Assembly: GCF_002157835.1 (NCBI RefSeq)
Contig: NZ_CP020813.1
Location: 1-64,000, forward strand
From: Mycobacterium dioxanotrophicus
Lineage (GTDB): Bacteria; Actinomycetota; Actinomycetes; Mycobacteriales; Mycobacteriaceae
Length of the DNA stretch: 64,000 bases
Direction of reading: 5' to 3'
Made by a program: the position numbers and the translations under genes. Below, piece after piece: positions 54,339-63,702 of the stretch (position 1 is the first letter of the stretch; each line of letters opens with the position of its first letter). A model generated the notes under the pieces. It searched no databases. It saw nothing but the letters and a program-made list of their open reading frames with translations, and had not been told where the DNA came from.

Positions 54339-54357
54339 GTGATGCAGCCTGCATCAC
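54339..54357. promoter_or_regulatory. parS-like palindrome
   Basis: GTGATGCAGCCTGCATCAC, in the gap between convergent partition genes. Same sequence as the copies at 55534-55552 and 55570-55588. Confidence 0.75.
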
Positions 54358-54380
54358 CGCCCCCTCACGCCGCCGGGGAT

Positions 54381-54635
54381 CTAGCGTCGCCGGCCCGGCC
54401 CCAAAGGCTCATCGTCCGGGTAGATCTCAGCCCCGCGGTTGTAGTCGCGCGCGATGACGGCCAGCTGGGCAATGAACGCCTCACGAACGAACTGCGCGAA
54501 GGTGTACGGCCGCCCCGTGACCCGCTGCACAATTCGCACCGCCGCGCGCGCACGCCGGTGTAGGTCCCGTGGAATGTTGACCTTGCTGACCTCGGTGGAA
54601 TCCCCGGCGCGACGCTGGGAATCTTGATCAGGCAT
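54381..54635 (-). CDS. Small ribbon-helix-helix-like protein
   Basis: 84 residues. VNIPRDLHRRARAAVRIVQR and GRPYTFAQFVREAFIAQLAV fit a ribbon-helix-helix DNA-binding fold (MetJ/Arc type). It overlaps the 3' end of the atypical ParA gene by 8 bp, so is probably its regulatory or centromere-binding partner. Confidence 0.65.
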   Translation of the reverse strand: MPDQDSQRRAGDSTEVSKVNIPRDLHRRARAAVRIVQRVTGRPYTFAQFVREAFIAQLAVIARDYNRGAEIYPDDEPLGPGRRR

Positions 54636-55497
54636 GGATGGATGCGGGCCGGAACATCCCCTGACTCTTCATGTGATCGACAACGGCCTGATAGTCGTGG
54701 GTGACGTCTTTGGCTCGGTAGCCGTACAGCGGCACCGGCGTGTAGTTCGTGTACGCCTCGTCCACGATGGAGCTACGTCGAACCGCGGGGGTCACCTTCG
54801 CATCGAAGCCCTCATGTAGATACTCCATCTGCTGGCGATACACGGTCCCGCTGGAGGGCACAGCGCAGGGCACGATGGCCAGTAGCGGAATGTCGATCCG
54901 ATAGGTCTTCTTAAGCACCGCAAGCTCACGCAGCAAGTCCTGAATGCCCTCTGCTTCCTTGCCTGAGGGCTTCGTGCACGTAATCAGGCCCCAGGAGCCC
55001 GCCGGGCCCTCTTCCTCGGTCGAGGAGGCAATCAGTGCCGTCGTCACGAGCGCACTGTTCGAGCCGGGGGAGTCGATGAGCGTGACGTCGACCGGCGCCG
55101 CGGACTCCATGGCCTCACGCAGCCGTGTCACACCACCGGTGACCGCCGGCAGTTCCACCATGAGCTTGTCGAGGGTCGATCGTGCCGCCGGGACCACCGT
55201 GAGATTGGGAATCTGCCCTTCGGTGGCGTCGGTGTACACCGGACCTTGATCGTCGTAGTCGGCCAGGACACGAGCAGGACGCTCGATGTCGTCGATGGTG
55301 CAGTTCAGACGCAGGACATCAGCCACGGTGGATCCGCTGATATCGGGATAGCCCAGCCAGGTGCTCGCGTTCGCCTGCGGATCGAGATCAACAACGCGGA
55401 CACGCAGCCCCGAGGCGGCGAGAAGGACGGCGGTAGTGACCACGGTGGTGGTCTTACCGACACTGCCGGACATGTTGGCAACGGTGTAGGTGGGCAT
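54628..55497 (-). CDS. Atypical ParA-family ATPase
   Basis: 289 residues. The nucleotide loop reads ANMSGSVGKTTT: the signature Lys of ParA (KGGxGKT) is Ser10 and the second Gly is Ser12. DLDPQANASTWLG and VTLIDSPGSNSAL remain canonical. Such a substitution would affect dimer-dependent hydrolysis. It lies between parB and an RHH gene, with parS-like sites on both sides. Confidence 0.85.
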   Translation of the reverse strand: MPTYTVANMSGSVGKTTTVVTTAVLLAASGLRVRVVDLDPQANASTWLGYPDISGSTVADVLRLNCTIDDIERPARVLADYDDQGPVYTDATEGQIPNLTVVPAARSTLDKLMVELPAVTGGVTRLREAMESAAPVDVTLIDSPGSNSALVTTALIASSTEEEGPAGSWGLITCTKPSGKEAEGIQDLLRELAVLKKTYRIDIPLLAIVPCAVPSSGTVYRQQMEYLHEGFDAKVTPAVRRSSIVDEAYTNYTPVPLYGYRAKDVTHDYQAVVDHMKSQGMFRPASIHA

Positions 55498-55533
55498 CGA
55501 AGGTTCTCCTGTCTCAGGCGGTGGGGCGATGCC

Positions 55534-55552
55534 GTGATGCAGCCTGCATCAC
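55534..55552. promoter_or_regulatory. parS-like palindrome
   Basis: GTGATGCAGCCTGCATCAC, in the gap between parA (54628-55497) and parB. Confidence 0.75.
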
Positions 55553-55569
55553 GATCGGCGGGGTGGGCG

Positions 55570-55588
55570 GTGATGCAGCCTGCATCAC
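55570..55588. promoter_or_regulatory. parS-like palindrome overlapping the parB stop
   Basis: GTGATGCAGCCTGCATCAC, 36 bp from the previous copy (start to start), reaching into the last codon of parB. Confidence 0.75.
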
Positions 55589-57249
55589 GGGCGAGCAGCG
55601 TCGAGCTGGCGACGTTCCCACTCCGTGGGTTGGTAGCCGACGCGGTCAATCAGTCGTTCAATGTGGGCAACCGCATCGTCATCCCACATCTTGTCCTTCA
55701 ACTCGGCGGTGTGCAGTTCGTCAGCGGCCACCGCACGATGCCATGCCATCGTGGAACGAGCCTTGTCCGAGTTGCCCTCGACGTGGGAGTCCCAGTCGCG
55801 TAGCAGGGCCCGCACCGCTGAGGTTTGGCACCGCACCGCCACCCCGGATAAGTACTGCCGTACGAGGGTCTTGAGTAGCTCTGCGTTGGTAGGTGCAAGT
55901 CCGATGAGCGTGGAGCAGGCTTGCCGGCGATGTGCCTGGGCCGCCGCGGCGGCCGCGACGTCTTCGCTGCGCCGAGCCGTCTCTGGGTCGACCACAGCCG
56001 GTTCTTCCTGGAGGTCGTCGCGGACCTCCGGCGGAGGTGGATCACTGGCGGCTCCAGCCGACTCCGGACGCTCCGGCGCCGACTCCGGGGGTGCATGGCC
56101 GCTGACGGGGCCGAGGCCGCCATCATCACCATCGCCGTCGGACGGCGGCGATGGAGACTCATCGGGGACCGCCAGTGAGCGCACATAGAGATCGAGGTAT
56201 CCCGTACCGGAATTGATCGCTCCCACCACGTCGGCGCCCGGCTGGTACTCGTCACGGCTGATGCGATGGTCGATGTAGTGCTCACCCAGCTCGGCACGGG
56301 GATCGTCGACCAAGACGACTCCGAGGCCACGCGCTTCGGCGCGCGCCTCCCGTTCAGCGATGACGCGTTCCGCGGCTCGTGATGCCGTCCAGTTGTGCTG
56401 CACGACGAGCCGCTGGGCCTCAACCTGCTCGGCTCGGCGACGATCGCTGCCTTGGTCGGGGTCCTTGCTCTTCTGCCAGCGACGCGGGGGACCGTAGGGC
56501 AGCATGCCGGACAGGATGGCCGCTTCGGCGCTGGGGAGACGTCCGGTCTCCACAGCCTTGCGCACCTCGGGGGCCAGCAGAAGCAGCGCCAGACGCCGCG
56601 AAACCGTAGCCTGGTTGACGCCCAGCCGCTCGGCGATCGCACGCTGGGACAAACCAATATCGGAGTACCTCGCGAACAGCTCAGCCTCAGCAAGATCGGG
56701 GAGATCCTCGCGACCAAGGTTCTCCGTAGCCATAGCATCGAGGTCGCCGTGGTCGGCGAGGACCGCGTCGTCGACGACCACGGGGACCGACTGCCGGTCG
56801 GCCTCCAATGCGGCGATCCGGCGCCGATGCCCGTAGATGAGCACATATCGATAGCCGTCGTCGATAGACGAACCGGCCTCAGGCCGTGCGGCAACGAATG
56901 CTTCCCGGCTAACGGCCAGCAGCGGCAGCCGTACCCCGTTTGCACGCACGGAGGCCAACAGCTCTTCCCATTTCGGGTCGTCGGGCTGAGGCTGGGAGCG
57001 TTCGGCGGCGTTGAACGGGTGGGGCGCGATCTCGCTGACGGACAGCTGCAGGACCCGGTGGGCGCTGCCGGCGGCGATGGCCGACATTCCACCGATGAGC
57101 CCGGAGACTTCGGTCGATCCCTCGACGGCGGGGGAAGGGATGTCGGCGGCGTCTCCCCCGGCGAACTGGGCGAAGCGGTTCGCGGTCTTGCGCTTCCCGG
57201 CGGCTTTCGCGGGCCGGCGTGGCATGCGGGCGGTGGGCGTCTCTGTCAC
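55585..57249 (-). CDS. parB: ParB/RepB/Spo0J-family partition protein
   Basis: 554 residues. The ParB N-terminal (CTPase) domain spans ~65-180, with YRYVLIYGHRRRIAALEADR and DAMATENLGREDLPDLAEAE; the HTH follows (GLSQRAIAERLGVNQATVSR). The protein is longer than typical ParB because of an acidic, Pro-rich linker and a C-terminal helical part. AGGAAGGAG precedes the ATG. Flanking parS-like palindromes are its likely binding sites. Confidence 0.9.
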   Translation of the reverse strand: MTETPTARMPRRPAKAAGKRKTANRFAQFAGGDAADIPSPAVEGSTEVSGLIGGMSAIAAGSAHRVLQLSVSEIAPHPFNAAERSQPQPDDPKWEELLASVRANGVRLPLLAVSREAFVAARPEAGSSIDDGYRYVLIYGHRRRIAALEADRQSVPVVVDDAVLADHGDLDAMATENLGREDLPDLAEAELFARYSDIGLSQRAIAERLGVNQATVSRRLALLLLAPEVRKAVETGRLPSAEAAILSGMLPYGPPRRWQKSKDPDQGSDRRRAEQVEAQRLVVQHNWTASRAAERVIAEREARAEARGLGVVLVDDPRAELGEHYIDHRISRDEYQPGADVVGAINSGTGYLDLYVRSLAVPDESPSPPSDGDGDDGGLGPVSGHAPPESAPERPESAGAASDPPPPEVRDDLQEEPAVVDPETARRSEDVAAAAAAQAHRRQACSTLIGLAPTNAELLKTLVRQYLSGVAVRCQTSAVRALLRDWDSHVEGNSDKARSTMAWHRAVAADELHTAELKDKMWDDDAVAHIERLIDRVGYQPTEWERRQLDAARP

Positions 57250-57269
57250 TAGACACTAGCTCCTTCCTA

Positions 57270-57281
57270 AATACCGGTATT
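57270..57281. promoter_or_regulatory. Palindrome in the parB promoter region
   Basis: AATACCGGTATT, perfect 12-bp palindrome ~20 bp upstream of the parB start, next to TACCGTA. Likely autoregulatory operator. Confidence 0.5.
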
Positions 57282-57343
57282 ACCGTATGGATCGTTTGAA
57301 ACGTACGCAAGAGGACCTCCCGGCGTTTCGTTGATCAATGCGT

Positions 57344-57360
57344 TGATGCACGGTGCATCA
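57344..57360. promoter_or_regulatory. parS-like palindrome, variant spacer
   Basis: TGATGCA-CGG-TGCATCA: the same arms as the other four sites but a different 3-bp spacer. Lies ~100 bp upstream of parB. Confidence 0.6.
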
Positions 57361-57606
57361 CCCGAGCGGCCGCCCTACATCCGTGCCGTCACGTGACGAA
57401 ATGAGCCCCGATAGAGCGTATGCGAATCAGTCGAACTAGCCTCGATTTTTCGTCCAAGGTGATTGCGGTGGAGCGTTGGGGCAAGATGGGCCGTGAGGTG
57501 GCTTCTGCGGTCACGGGGCGTGGCGGGGTGGTCCCTTATCGCCGGGCTGGGCGGGCTTTCCCAGGGCCAGTGGGCCTTTCGTCAGTTGGATCAGATGAGC
57601 TGTGGA

Positions 57607-59008
57607 TCAGTCGAAGGCGGTGCGGATGTGCTGCCAGGCGGTCGCGATCTGGGCGGCCCATCGCCAGGTGGCGTCGAGACGTAGGCATGTTTGGCGGGCG
57701 CTGCGGGTGATGCGGGCGGCGACGTGGAGGACCCGGTAGCGGAAGGTGGCGATCTCGGTGCGGGCCAGGCCCGGGTGGGTGCGGAATCCGATGAGTCGGC
57801 ACCAGGTGACCAGGTCGGCGGCGGTGAGGGCGATTTCCAGCCATGCGGCGTTGGCCCAAAATGAGTGGCAGGGCAGGTTGCGCAGGCCGGTGGCTTTGAG
57901 TTCGCGGATGCGGTCTTCGACGCGGGCGTGCTGACGGTGGCGCAGTTCCAGGCCGGCGACCTGTCCTGACACGACGCCGGGTGGTGTGTCGGTGATGAAC
58001 GCTGTGATCCGCATCCCGTCGGCGTCGGTGAATCGCAGCTGGGCGCCCGGATGCGGCCTTTCTTTGCGCAGGATCAGCCGCGTGCCCGGTGGCCACGACG
58101 ACAGGTTGACCAGGGTGGTGGCTTCGGCGATCCAGGCGCCGTCGCGGAGACCGCCGGCGGTGCCGATCGCCGGGTACCAGCCCTCGGCGAGGTTGAGGGT
58201 GTCCACCGCGTCTTGGACGCGCCAGTCGACGGGTAACCGAAGGAGAACCCCACCCGGCGGCCCGGCAGGCGTCGGCGAAGGTGTGGGTGGCTCCGGCGGT
58301 GTCGCAGCGCACCAGCACCTTGGGCTTGTCGGGATGATCGCCAGCCCTGGGTCGGGTCGCCAGGCCGCGGGCAGCGCTGCCAGCGCTTGGGCCAGCACGA
58401 TGACGTGGTCGCTGGCGGTGTTGGAGCCGGCGTTGCCGGTGCGTAGCAGCCCGGCCAGGGCTTCCCGCCGGCGATCTCGGGCGGTCCAGAAATGCCAGCA
58501 GCGGATGGTGCCCGAACGACTTCTTCCAGGTCGGCGTCGCACCGCCTTTGTTGTCGGAGTGATCGATCACCAGGGTGGCGTCGATGTCGATGTGCAGCCA
58601 GTCACCCGGAGCGGGGGCGGCACCGGCGGCCCAGGCCGCCGCCCGCGCGCCCGCTCGGGCCGCCCGCACCGCGGGTAGGTGTGCGGCGTCGATGCGCTCA
58701 TCGACCAGCCGCCACATCGTGGTCGTCGAGGCTTTCGCACCGAAGGCGTGCTCACGGTCGCCGCAGAGCTGGCCGACCCCGTCGATGCAGTCCGCCCCGT
58801 CAGCAACCGCAGCCGCCAGATCAGCGAACACGTCTCCGGGCGCATACACCCACGGCCCGCGGTAGGTGTCGGCCAAAGCAGCCGTGACCTGCGCCGATAA
58901 CCCGGTCCGATCGGCCAGTTCACGTAGCAGGCCCATCCCGGCATGCGACACGACGCCATGGCCGTCGGCCGACACTTTCACCCGCGATGCGGCCGCGATA
59001 TTCTTCAC
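57607..59008 (-). pseudogene. IS1380-family transposase (about five frameshifts)
   Basis: The frame from 59008 (MKNIAAASRVKVSADGHGVV) and that ending at 57607 (..WQHIRTAFD) join to one IS1380-type DDE transposase (for example DIDATLVIDHSDNKGGATPT; YPVDWRVQDAVDTLNLAEGW; LRNLPCHSFWANAAWLEIAL). Switches near 58482, 58467, 58334, 58250 and 58232 are each repaired by one G or C in a homopolymer. Ends of the element were not resolved. Confidence 0.82.
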
Positions 59009-59113
59009 CTGCGAAGTGCCTTCCCGTCAGGATCTTTGAACCGTAGAGAAGTCCAATTATCCCTTGCAGGACAGGCACTTTCGCTTATCTACACACCGCC
59101 AAAGGCAACATTC

Positions 59114-59272
59114 CGCGAAAAATTCGGGTTAGCTCCAGGGGTATCGACCGCAGAGTCGGCGCGGGTCAAGGAACTCGAGCAAGAGAACCGAGAACTCAAG
59201 CGCGCCAACGCGATTCTGAAGCGAGCGGCCAGTTTCTTCGGGGCGGAGCTCGACCGCCAACACAAGAAATAG
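59114..59272 (+). pseudogene. IS3-family OrfA, 5'-truncated
   Basis: Only the C-terminal ~50 residues remain (VKELEQENRELKRANAILKR leucine-zipper region, ending AELDRQHKK). The N-terminal HTH has been lost, probably through arrival of the neighbouring IS1380-like element. Confidence 0.75.
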
Positions 59273-60189
59273 TCGACTTCATCGACGACAACCGCGAGGA
59301 GTTCGGGGTCGAGCCCATCTGCACCGTCCTGCGATCAGCAGGGGTGTCGGTGGCTCCGAGCACCTACTACGCGGCCAAGTCCCGCGGTCCGTCGCAGCGG
59401 GCCCGCCGTGACGCCGTGCTGGGTCCGGCCCTGGTCGGGTTGTGGAAGGACAACTACTGCGTCTACGGGGCGCACAAGCTGTGGAAAACGGCACGCCGGG
59501 CCGGTCACGATGTGGGCCGCGATCAGGTGGCCCGGCTGATGCGGGCCGCCGGCATCGAAGGGGTGCGTCGCGGCAAACGGGTCCGCACCACCAAGGCTGA
59601 CCCCGGCGCTGGGCGGCATCCCGATCTGGTCAAGCGCAACTTCACCGCGACTGCCCCCAACCAGTTGTGGGTCACCGACCTGACCTACGTTCCGACCTGG
59701 GCCGGCGTGGCGTACGTCTGCTTCATCACCGACGCGTTCAGTCGGATGATCGTCGGCTGGCGGGTCGCGTCGAACATGCGGACCACGATGGTGCTCGACG
59801 CGATTGAGATGGCCCGCTGGTCACGCGGAAATACGTTGCCGGGTTTGACATGTCACTCCGACGCCGGATCGCAATTCACGTCCGTTCGCTACGGTGAACG
59901 CCTCGCCGAGATCGGTGCGGTGCCCTCCATCGGATCCGTCGGGGACAGCTTCGATAACGCCCTCGCGGAGACGGTGAACGGATACTACAAGTCCGAGCTG
60001 ATCTACGGGCCGGCCCGCACCGCCCCCTGGAAGACCGTCGAGGATGTCGAACTGGCCACCCTGAGCTGGGTGCACTGGCACAACACAGCGCGTCTGCACG
60101 GCTACCTCAACGACCTACCGCCCACAGAGTTCGAAGCCATCTTCTACGCTACGAAACGGACCGACCAACCCCTGGTCGAAATCCAATAG
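59263..60189 (+). CDS. IS3-family transposase OrfB
   Basis: From the orfA overlap (expected -1 frameshift at AAGAAAT near 59264-59270) or an internal GTG 59344. The rve core holds D112 (TDLTY), D173 (HSDAGSQF) and E209 (numbered from GTG 59344), i.e. D-x60-D-x35-E, the IS3 pattern. The reading frame is intact. It is followed directly by an IS21 istA remnant. Confidence 0.88.
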   Translation, partial: QEIVDFIDDNREEFGVEPICTVLRSAGVSVAPSTYYAAKSRGPSQRARRDAVLGPALVGLWKDNYCVYGAHKLWKTARRAGHDVGRDQVARLMRAAGIEGVRRGKRVRTTKADPGAGRHPDLVKRNFTATAPNQLWVTDLTYVPTWAGVAYVCFITDAFSRMIVGWRVASNMRTTMVLDAIEMARWSRGNTLPGLTCHSDAGSQFTSVRYGERLAEIGAVPSIGSVGDSFDNALAETVNGYYKSELIYGPARTAPWKTVEDVELATLSWVHWHNTARLHGYLNDLPPTEFEAIFYATKRTDQPLVEIQ

Positions 60190-61017
60190 CCCGAGCCGCC
60201 ACCGGAACCAGAGCGTCTCAAGGACTTCACCGATCTGGCCGACGCCCAGCACCGGGCCCGGCTGTGGTGCGCCCAGAAGGCCGGCTTGCGCATGCACGGC
60301 ACCACGTGCGCGCAACCGGCGGTGGTGTTCGCCGAACGGGAGGTTGAGCATTTACTGGCGGCTCCGACGGCCCGTTACGCGGTTCCGGTGTACGCGCAGG
60401 TGAAGGTGGCCCGCGACTACCACGTGCAGCTGGCCAAGGCGTTGTACTCCATCCCGCACCAGTTGCGCGGACAGACGCTCACCGCCCGCGCCGACGCCGA
60501 GTTGGCCAAGTTCTACCACCGCGGGCAGCTGATCAAGACCCATCCGCGTCAGCCCGCGGGATCGCGGTCCACCGATCCGGTCGATCTGCCGCCGGACAAG
60601 ACCGGCTACGCGATGCGGGATCTGCAGCCGCTGATCGCCACCGCCGCCGGACACGGCCCCGACATCGGCATCTACGCCGAACGCCTGCTCGATCACGACC
60701 TGCCCTGGACGCGGATGCGGCAGGTGTATCGGCTGCTCGGGCTGGTCAAACGCTACGGTCCGGATCCGGTGCAGGCCGCCTGCGGCCGGTCGTTGGAGCT
60801 CGACGTGGTGTCGGTGACCAAGATCGCCGCCATGTTGGAGCAGGCCAGCGAGAACAGCCCGGTCCCGCCGCCGCGGGCCGCCTCGGGATTGGCCGCAGCG
60901 AGGTTCGCCCGAGACCCCCGCGACTACCGGCCCACGTCGCGATCGGCCCGTCCGGACTGGTTGCAGGTCATCGACGGCGGCGCCACCGACGAGCAGACCC
61001 AGGAGGGGCTGTGGTGA
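60190..61017 (+). pseudogene. istA: IS21-family IstA, C-terminal remnant (element C)
   Basis: An open frame directly after orfB encodes the C-terminal part of an IstA (VFAEREVEHLLAAPTARYAV; KVARDYHVQLAKALYSIPHQ), ending at TGA 61015-61017. The N-terminal part is missing, replaced by the IS3 element. Confidence 0.82.
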
Positions 61018-61060
61018 ACAAAGCTGCCAAGACGCTCTCACCGACCCGATCTCGGCGGAC

Positions 61061-61657
61061 ATGAAGAAGGTGATGCGTCAACTCAAACTCTCACCCATGC
61101 TCGACACGCTGCCCGAAAGGCTGGCCCTGGCCCGCCAACAACACCTGTCCCACGCCGCGTTCCTCGAACTAGTCCTCGCCGATGAAGCTACCCGCCGCGA
61201 CGCCAGCTCCGCAGCCCGCCGGGCCCGCGCCGCGGGCCTGGACCCGGCTATGCGTATCGACACCTGGGACGACCACGCCAAGGTGCGCTACGACCGCACG
61301 GTGTGGACCGATCTGACCAGTCTGCGGTTCCTCGACGCCGCGCACGGGGCGGTCATCCTGGGTGCGGTCGGGGTCGGCAAGACCCACCTCGCCACCGCAC
61401 TCGGCCACATCGCAGTGCGCCGCCGGATCCCCACCCTCATGCTGCGTGCTGATGCAATGTTCAAGCGGCTCAGAGCATCTCGACTCGACAACAGCACCGA
61501 AGCCGAGATGCGGCGCCTCGCCCAAGTCCGCCTGCTCATCATCGACGACTTCGCACTGCAACCACTGGATGCCACCGCCACCGCCGACTTCTACGAACTC
61601 GTCGTCGCACGCCACCAACGCAACGCCACCATCGTGACCTCCAACCGCGGCCCCGAC
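61061..61657 (+). pseudogene. istB: IS21-family IstB, 3'-truncated (element C)
   Basis: MKKVMRQLKLSPMLDTLPER to IVTSNRGPD, with Walker A GAVGVGKTHLA and Walker B LLIIDDFALQPL. After ~61657 the frame continues but no longer matches IstB (the usual EWL.. C-terminus is replaced), because the recombinase module begins there. Confidence 0.82.
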
Positions 61658-61697
61658 AAAGCGCACTTGTTCGCGCGAACCTGTGCGGAAGTGGCGT

Positions 61698-61715
61698 CGA
61701 AACGTGACACGTTCG
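61698..61715. repeat. Inverted repeat at the edge of the recombinase module
   Basis: CGAAACGTG-A-CACGTTCG, with TTCGCGCGAA at 61670-61679 nearby. Position at the istB truncation suggests a crossover or terminal site. Confidence 0.4.
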
Positions 61716-61721
61716 CACTTA

Positions 61722-63363
61722 TCAGGGTTCAGCGAGATGGTCGGGCAGTCGGCCATCGTCGAGGTGATCGGCGAGGTAGATCATCGCTCCTTCGGGTCTC
61801 ATCCCGAACGCTGCCGCGACGAGTTTCGGGTCGATCGTATTGACCAGGTCGGCCAGTCGGGTCGTGCGCAGCATCTTGGCCGGCAGGCCGCACGGATCGA
61901 GCAGATGACTCATGTAGGCCTCGGACGCTGCTCGCCGGTCGGCCTTGGTACCGCGGGTGACGATCACATGCGGGTTGTTGGTGCGCAAGGTGTCGCGGTG
62001 ATGGAGGCTGCGTTGCAGAGCGGTCCAGCTGACCGGGTCCAGCGGCACCCGGTGGGGCGCTTGCCGAGGTGGATCGAGCGATCACTCGCGTCGATATGGT
62101 CGACCTCCAGCAGGCGCAGCTCACGGCTGGAGACACCGTGCAATATGGCGAGGAGCCCGAAGAGGGCCTCGTGCGGATGCGCCGCGGGTCGGCGCTCCAG
62201 CGGCGAAACAGCGCGCGCTGTTGCGTGATGGCGAGGGTGCGGCCACGAAATCCCCTGTACCGCTTGGCCGACATGCCTCGCGTCGGGTCGACGAGCACCA
62301 CGCGGCGATTGCGGGCGAACCGGAAGAACTGGCCCAACACAGTCAGACGTCGAGCTCGGTTGTTCGGCAACTCAGCGAGGAACGCCTCAATATCGGCGAC
62401 GTCCACGAGTGCCCAATCCCGCTTGCCGCGTTGGGTATCGAGGAAGCAGGCCAGATCGCGCACAATTGCCAACGCCGACTCGATGGTGCGGTCGGCGCGG
62501 GGCCGGGTGCCCGCACGCCGAGCCCGATCGCGAGCGCGCAGCATCGACTCGGCGAAGGCCGCGACAGCGGCGCGCATCCCGGCTGGTGCGCCGTCGATCC
62601 GCTTCTTGCGCCGTCCGGAGGCGAGCCGCTGGTCCTGGTCGGTGGCCATCGCCAGGCCGCGCTGGGTGAAGAACGTCTCCAGGGCACGCGCCAGTGACCC
62701 CATCGACCGGCCAGGTCGGCGGGCCCGCTCGAGCACGCTCTGCGGGTGGTTAGGGTGCTCGTCCTCGAGCAGCCGAGACAACGTAGTGATCAGCACGCAG
62801 GAGCGAGCGGGGCAGTGGTGAGCGGCCAGATACGCGACGAAATCTTCAAGCCAGTCCGGCGGTTCGGCGAGCCGAGCAGCGAGCGTCTCGCCGCGCACGA
62901 ACGGCCGGTCCGGGTGGCGCTGCCAGCATCGCCCGCACATACCGCGCCCGGCGTGGCGACGCAACTCGCCGCAGCTCGCACAGATGCGGGGCGGATCCTT
63001 TGACGGGCCGGGACGAGAGCACGAGCCACACCACCCAGTCGTTTCCCGCAGATAGCCCGGCTTCCCGCAACGCGGGCACGGCGACTTCGCGGCGGCGAGC
63101 TCGGCCCGCTTCCGGCACGGCCGGCACACCGTCTCACCGCGGAACCGGATCGGCCCGCCGCATTCGCGGCAGCGGCGCGAGCACAGCACGCACCGGCCCG
63201 TCTGCGACAGCAGCATCCGGTCCCGACCGCAGCCCGGGCATCGCGCCTTGGCCACCTGCGCCCGTAACCGGCGGGTGCACCGGCAACAGTGCTCGCGGCC
63301 GATGTATCCCACCGGCGCACCGCAGTCGACGCAGTCTCGTTGCCGTTTCCCCATCAGCCCCAA
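61722..63363 (-). pseudogene. Tyrosine recombinase with zinc-ribbon N-terminus (two frameshifts)
   Basis: The N-terminal ~150 residues hold about six CxxC zinc knuckles (CVDCGAPVGY, CPGCGRDR, CRECGGPIRF and others), followed by a tyrosine-recombinase fold (RTIESALAIVRDLACFLDTQ; HGVSSRELRLLEVDHIDASD) and a C-terminus ending around YLADHLDDGR with a possible catalytic Tyr in MIYLADH. Switches near 62185 and 62053 are repaired by one C each. It probably acts with the second recombinase upstream on the same strand. Confidence 0.75.
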
Positions 63364-63387
63364 CCCGTTCCGAAATCTGCGTGGGGT

Positions 63388-63702
63388 TTACATCGGCGGC
63401 ATCGACCGGCCCCGCGCAGTGGCCGTCTTCGGCTCCGACGCGACCGGCCGCGGAGGGACCACGAGCCGTTCGACCGGGGTGGTGTCGACCTCGAACAGGT
63501 CGTCCGGGGTGCAGTCCAGCGCGGTGCACAACGCGATCAGCGTTGAGAGCTTGATCTGGCTGGGCTCCTTGGTCAACAGCGCCGACACCGACGCCGCCGA
63601 CAACTCCAGACCCGCTCGCTCGGCCAACAGCCGCCGCAGCTCGGTGCCGGTCCACACCTCGCGCTGGGCCGCGGCCATCCGCAGCCGCCATCGAATCTTC
63701 AT
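63388..63702 (-). CDS. XRE-family regulator of the recombinase module
   Basis: 104 residues from ATG 63702. An HTH of Cro/C1 type (ELRRLLAERAGLELSAASVS; ALLTKEPSQIKLSTL) with a short C-terminus. Its start overlaps the upstream recombinase stop (ATGA) and it is 25 bp from the zinc-ribbon recombinase, forming a three-gene module. Confidence 0.78.
   Translation of the reverse strand: MKIRWRLRMAAAQREVWTGTELRRLLAERAGLELSAASVSALLTKEPSQIKLSTLIALCTALDCTPDDLFEVDTTPVERLVVPPRPVASEPKTATARGRSMPPM

Noticed and set aside
57420..57710. Possible small gene left of the IS1380-like element
   Set aside because: The first ~30 residues look plausible, but the frame soon runs antisense into the transposase and lacks a clear ribosome site.
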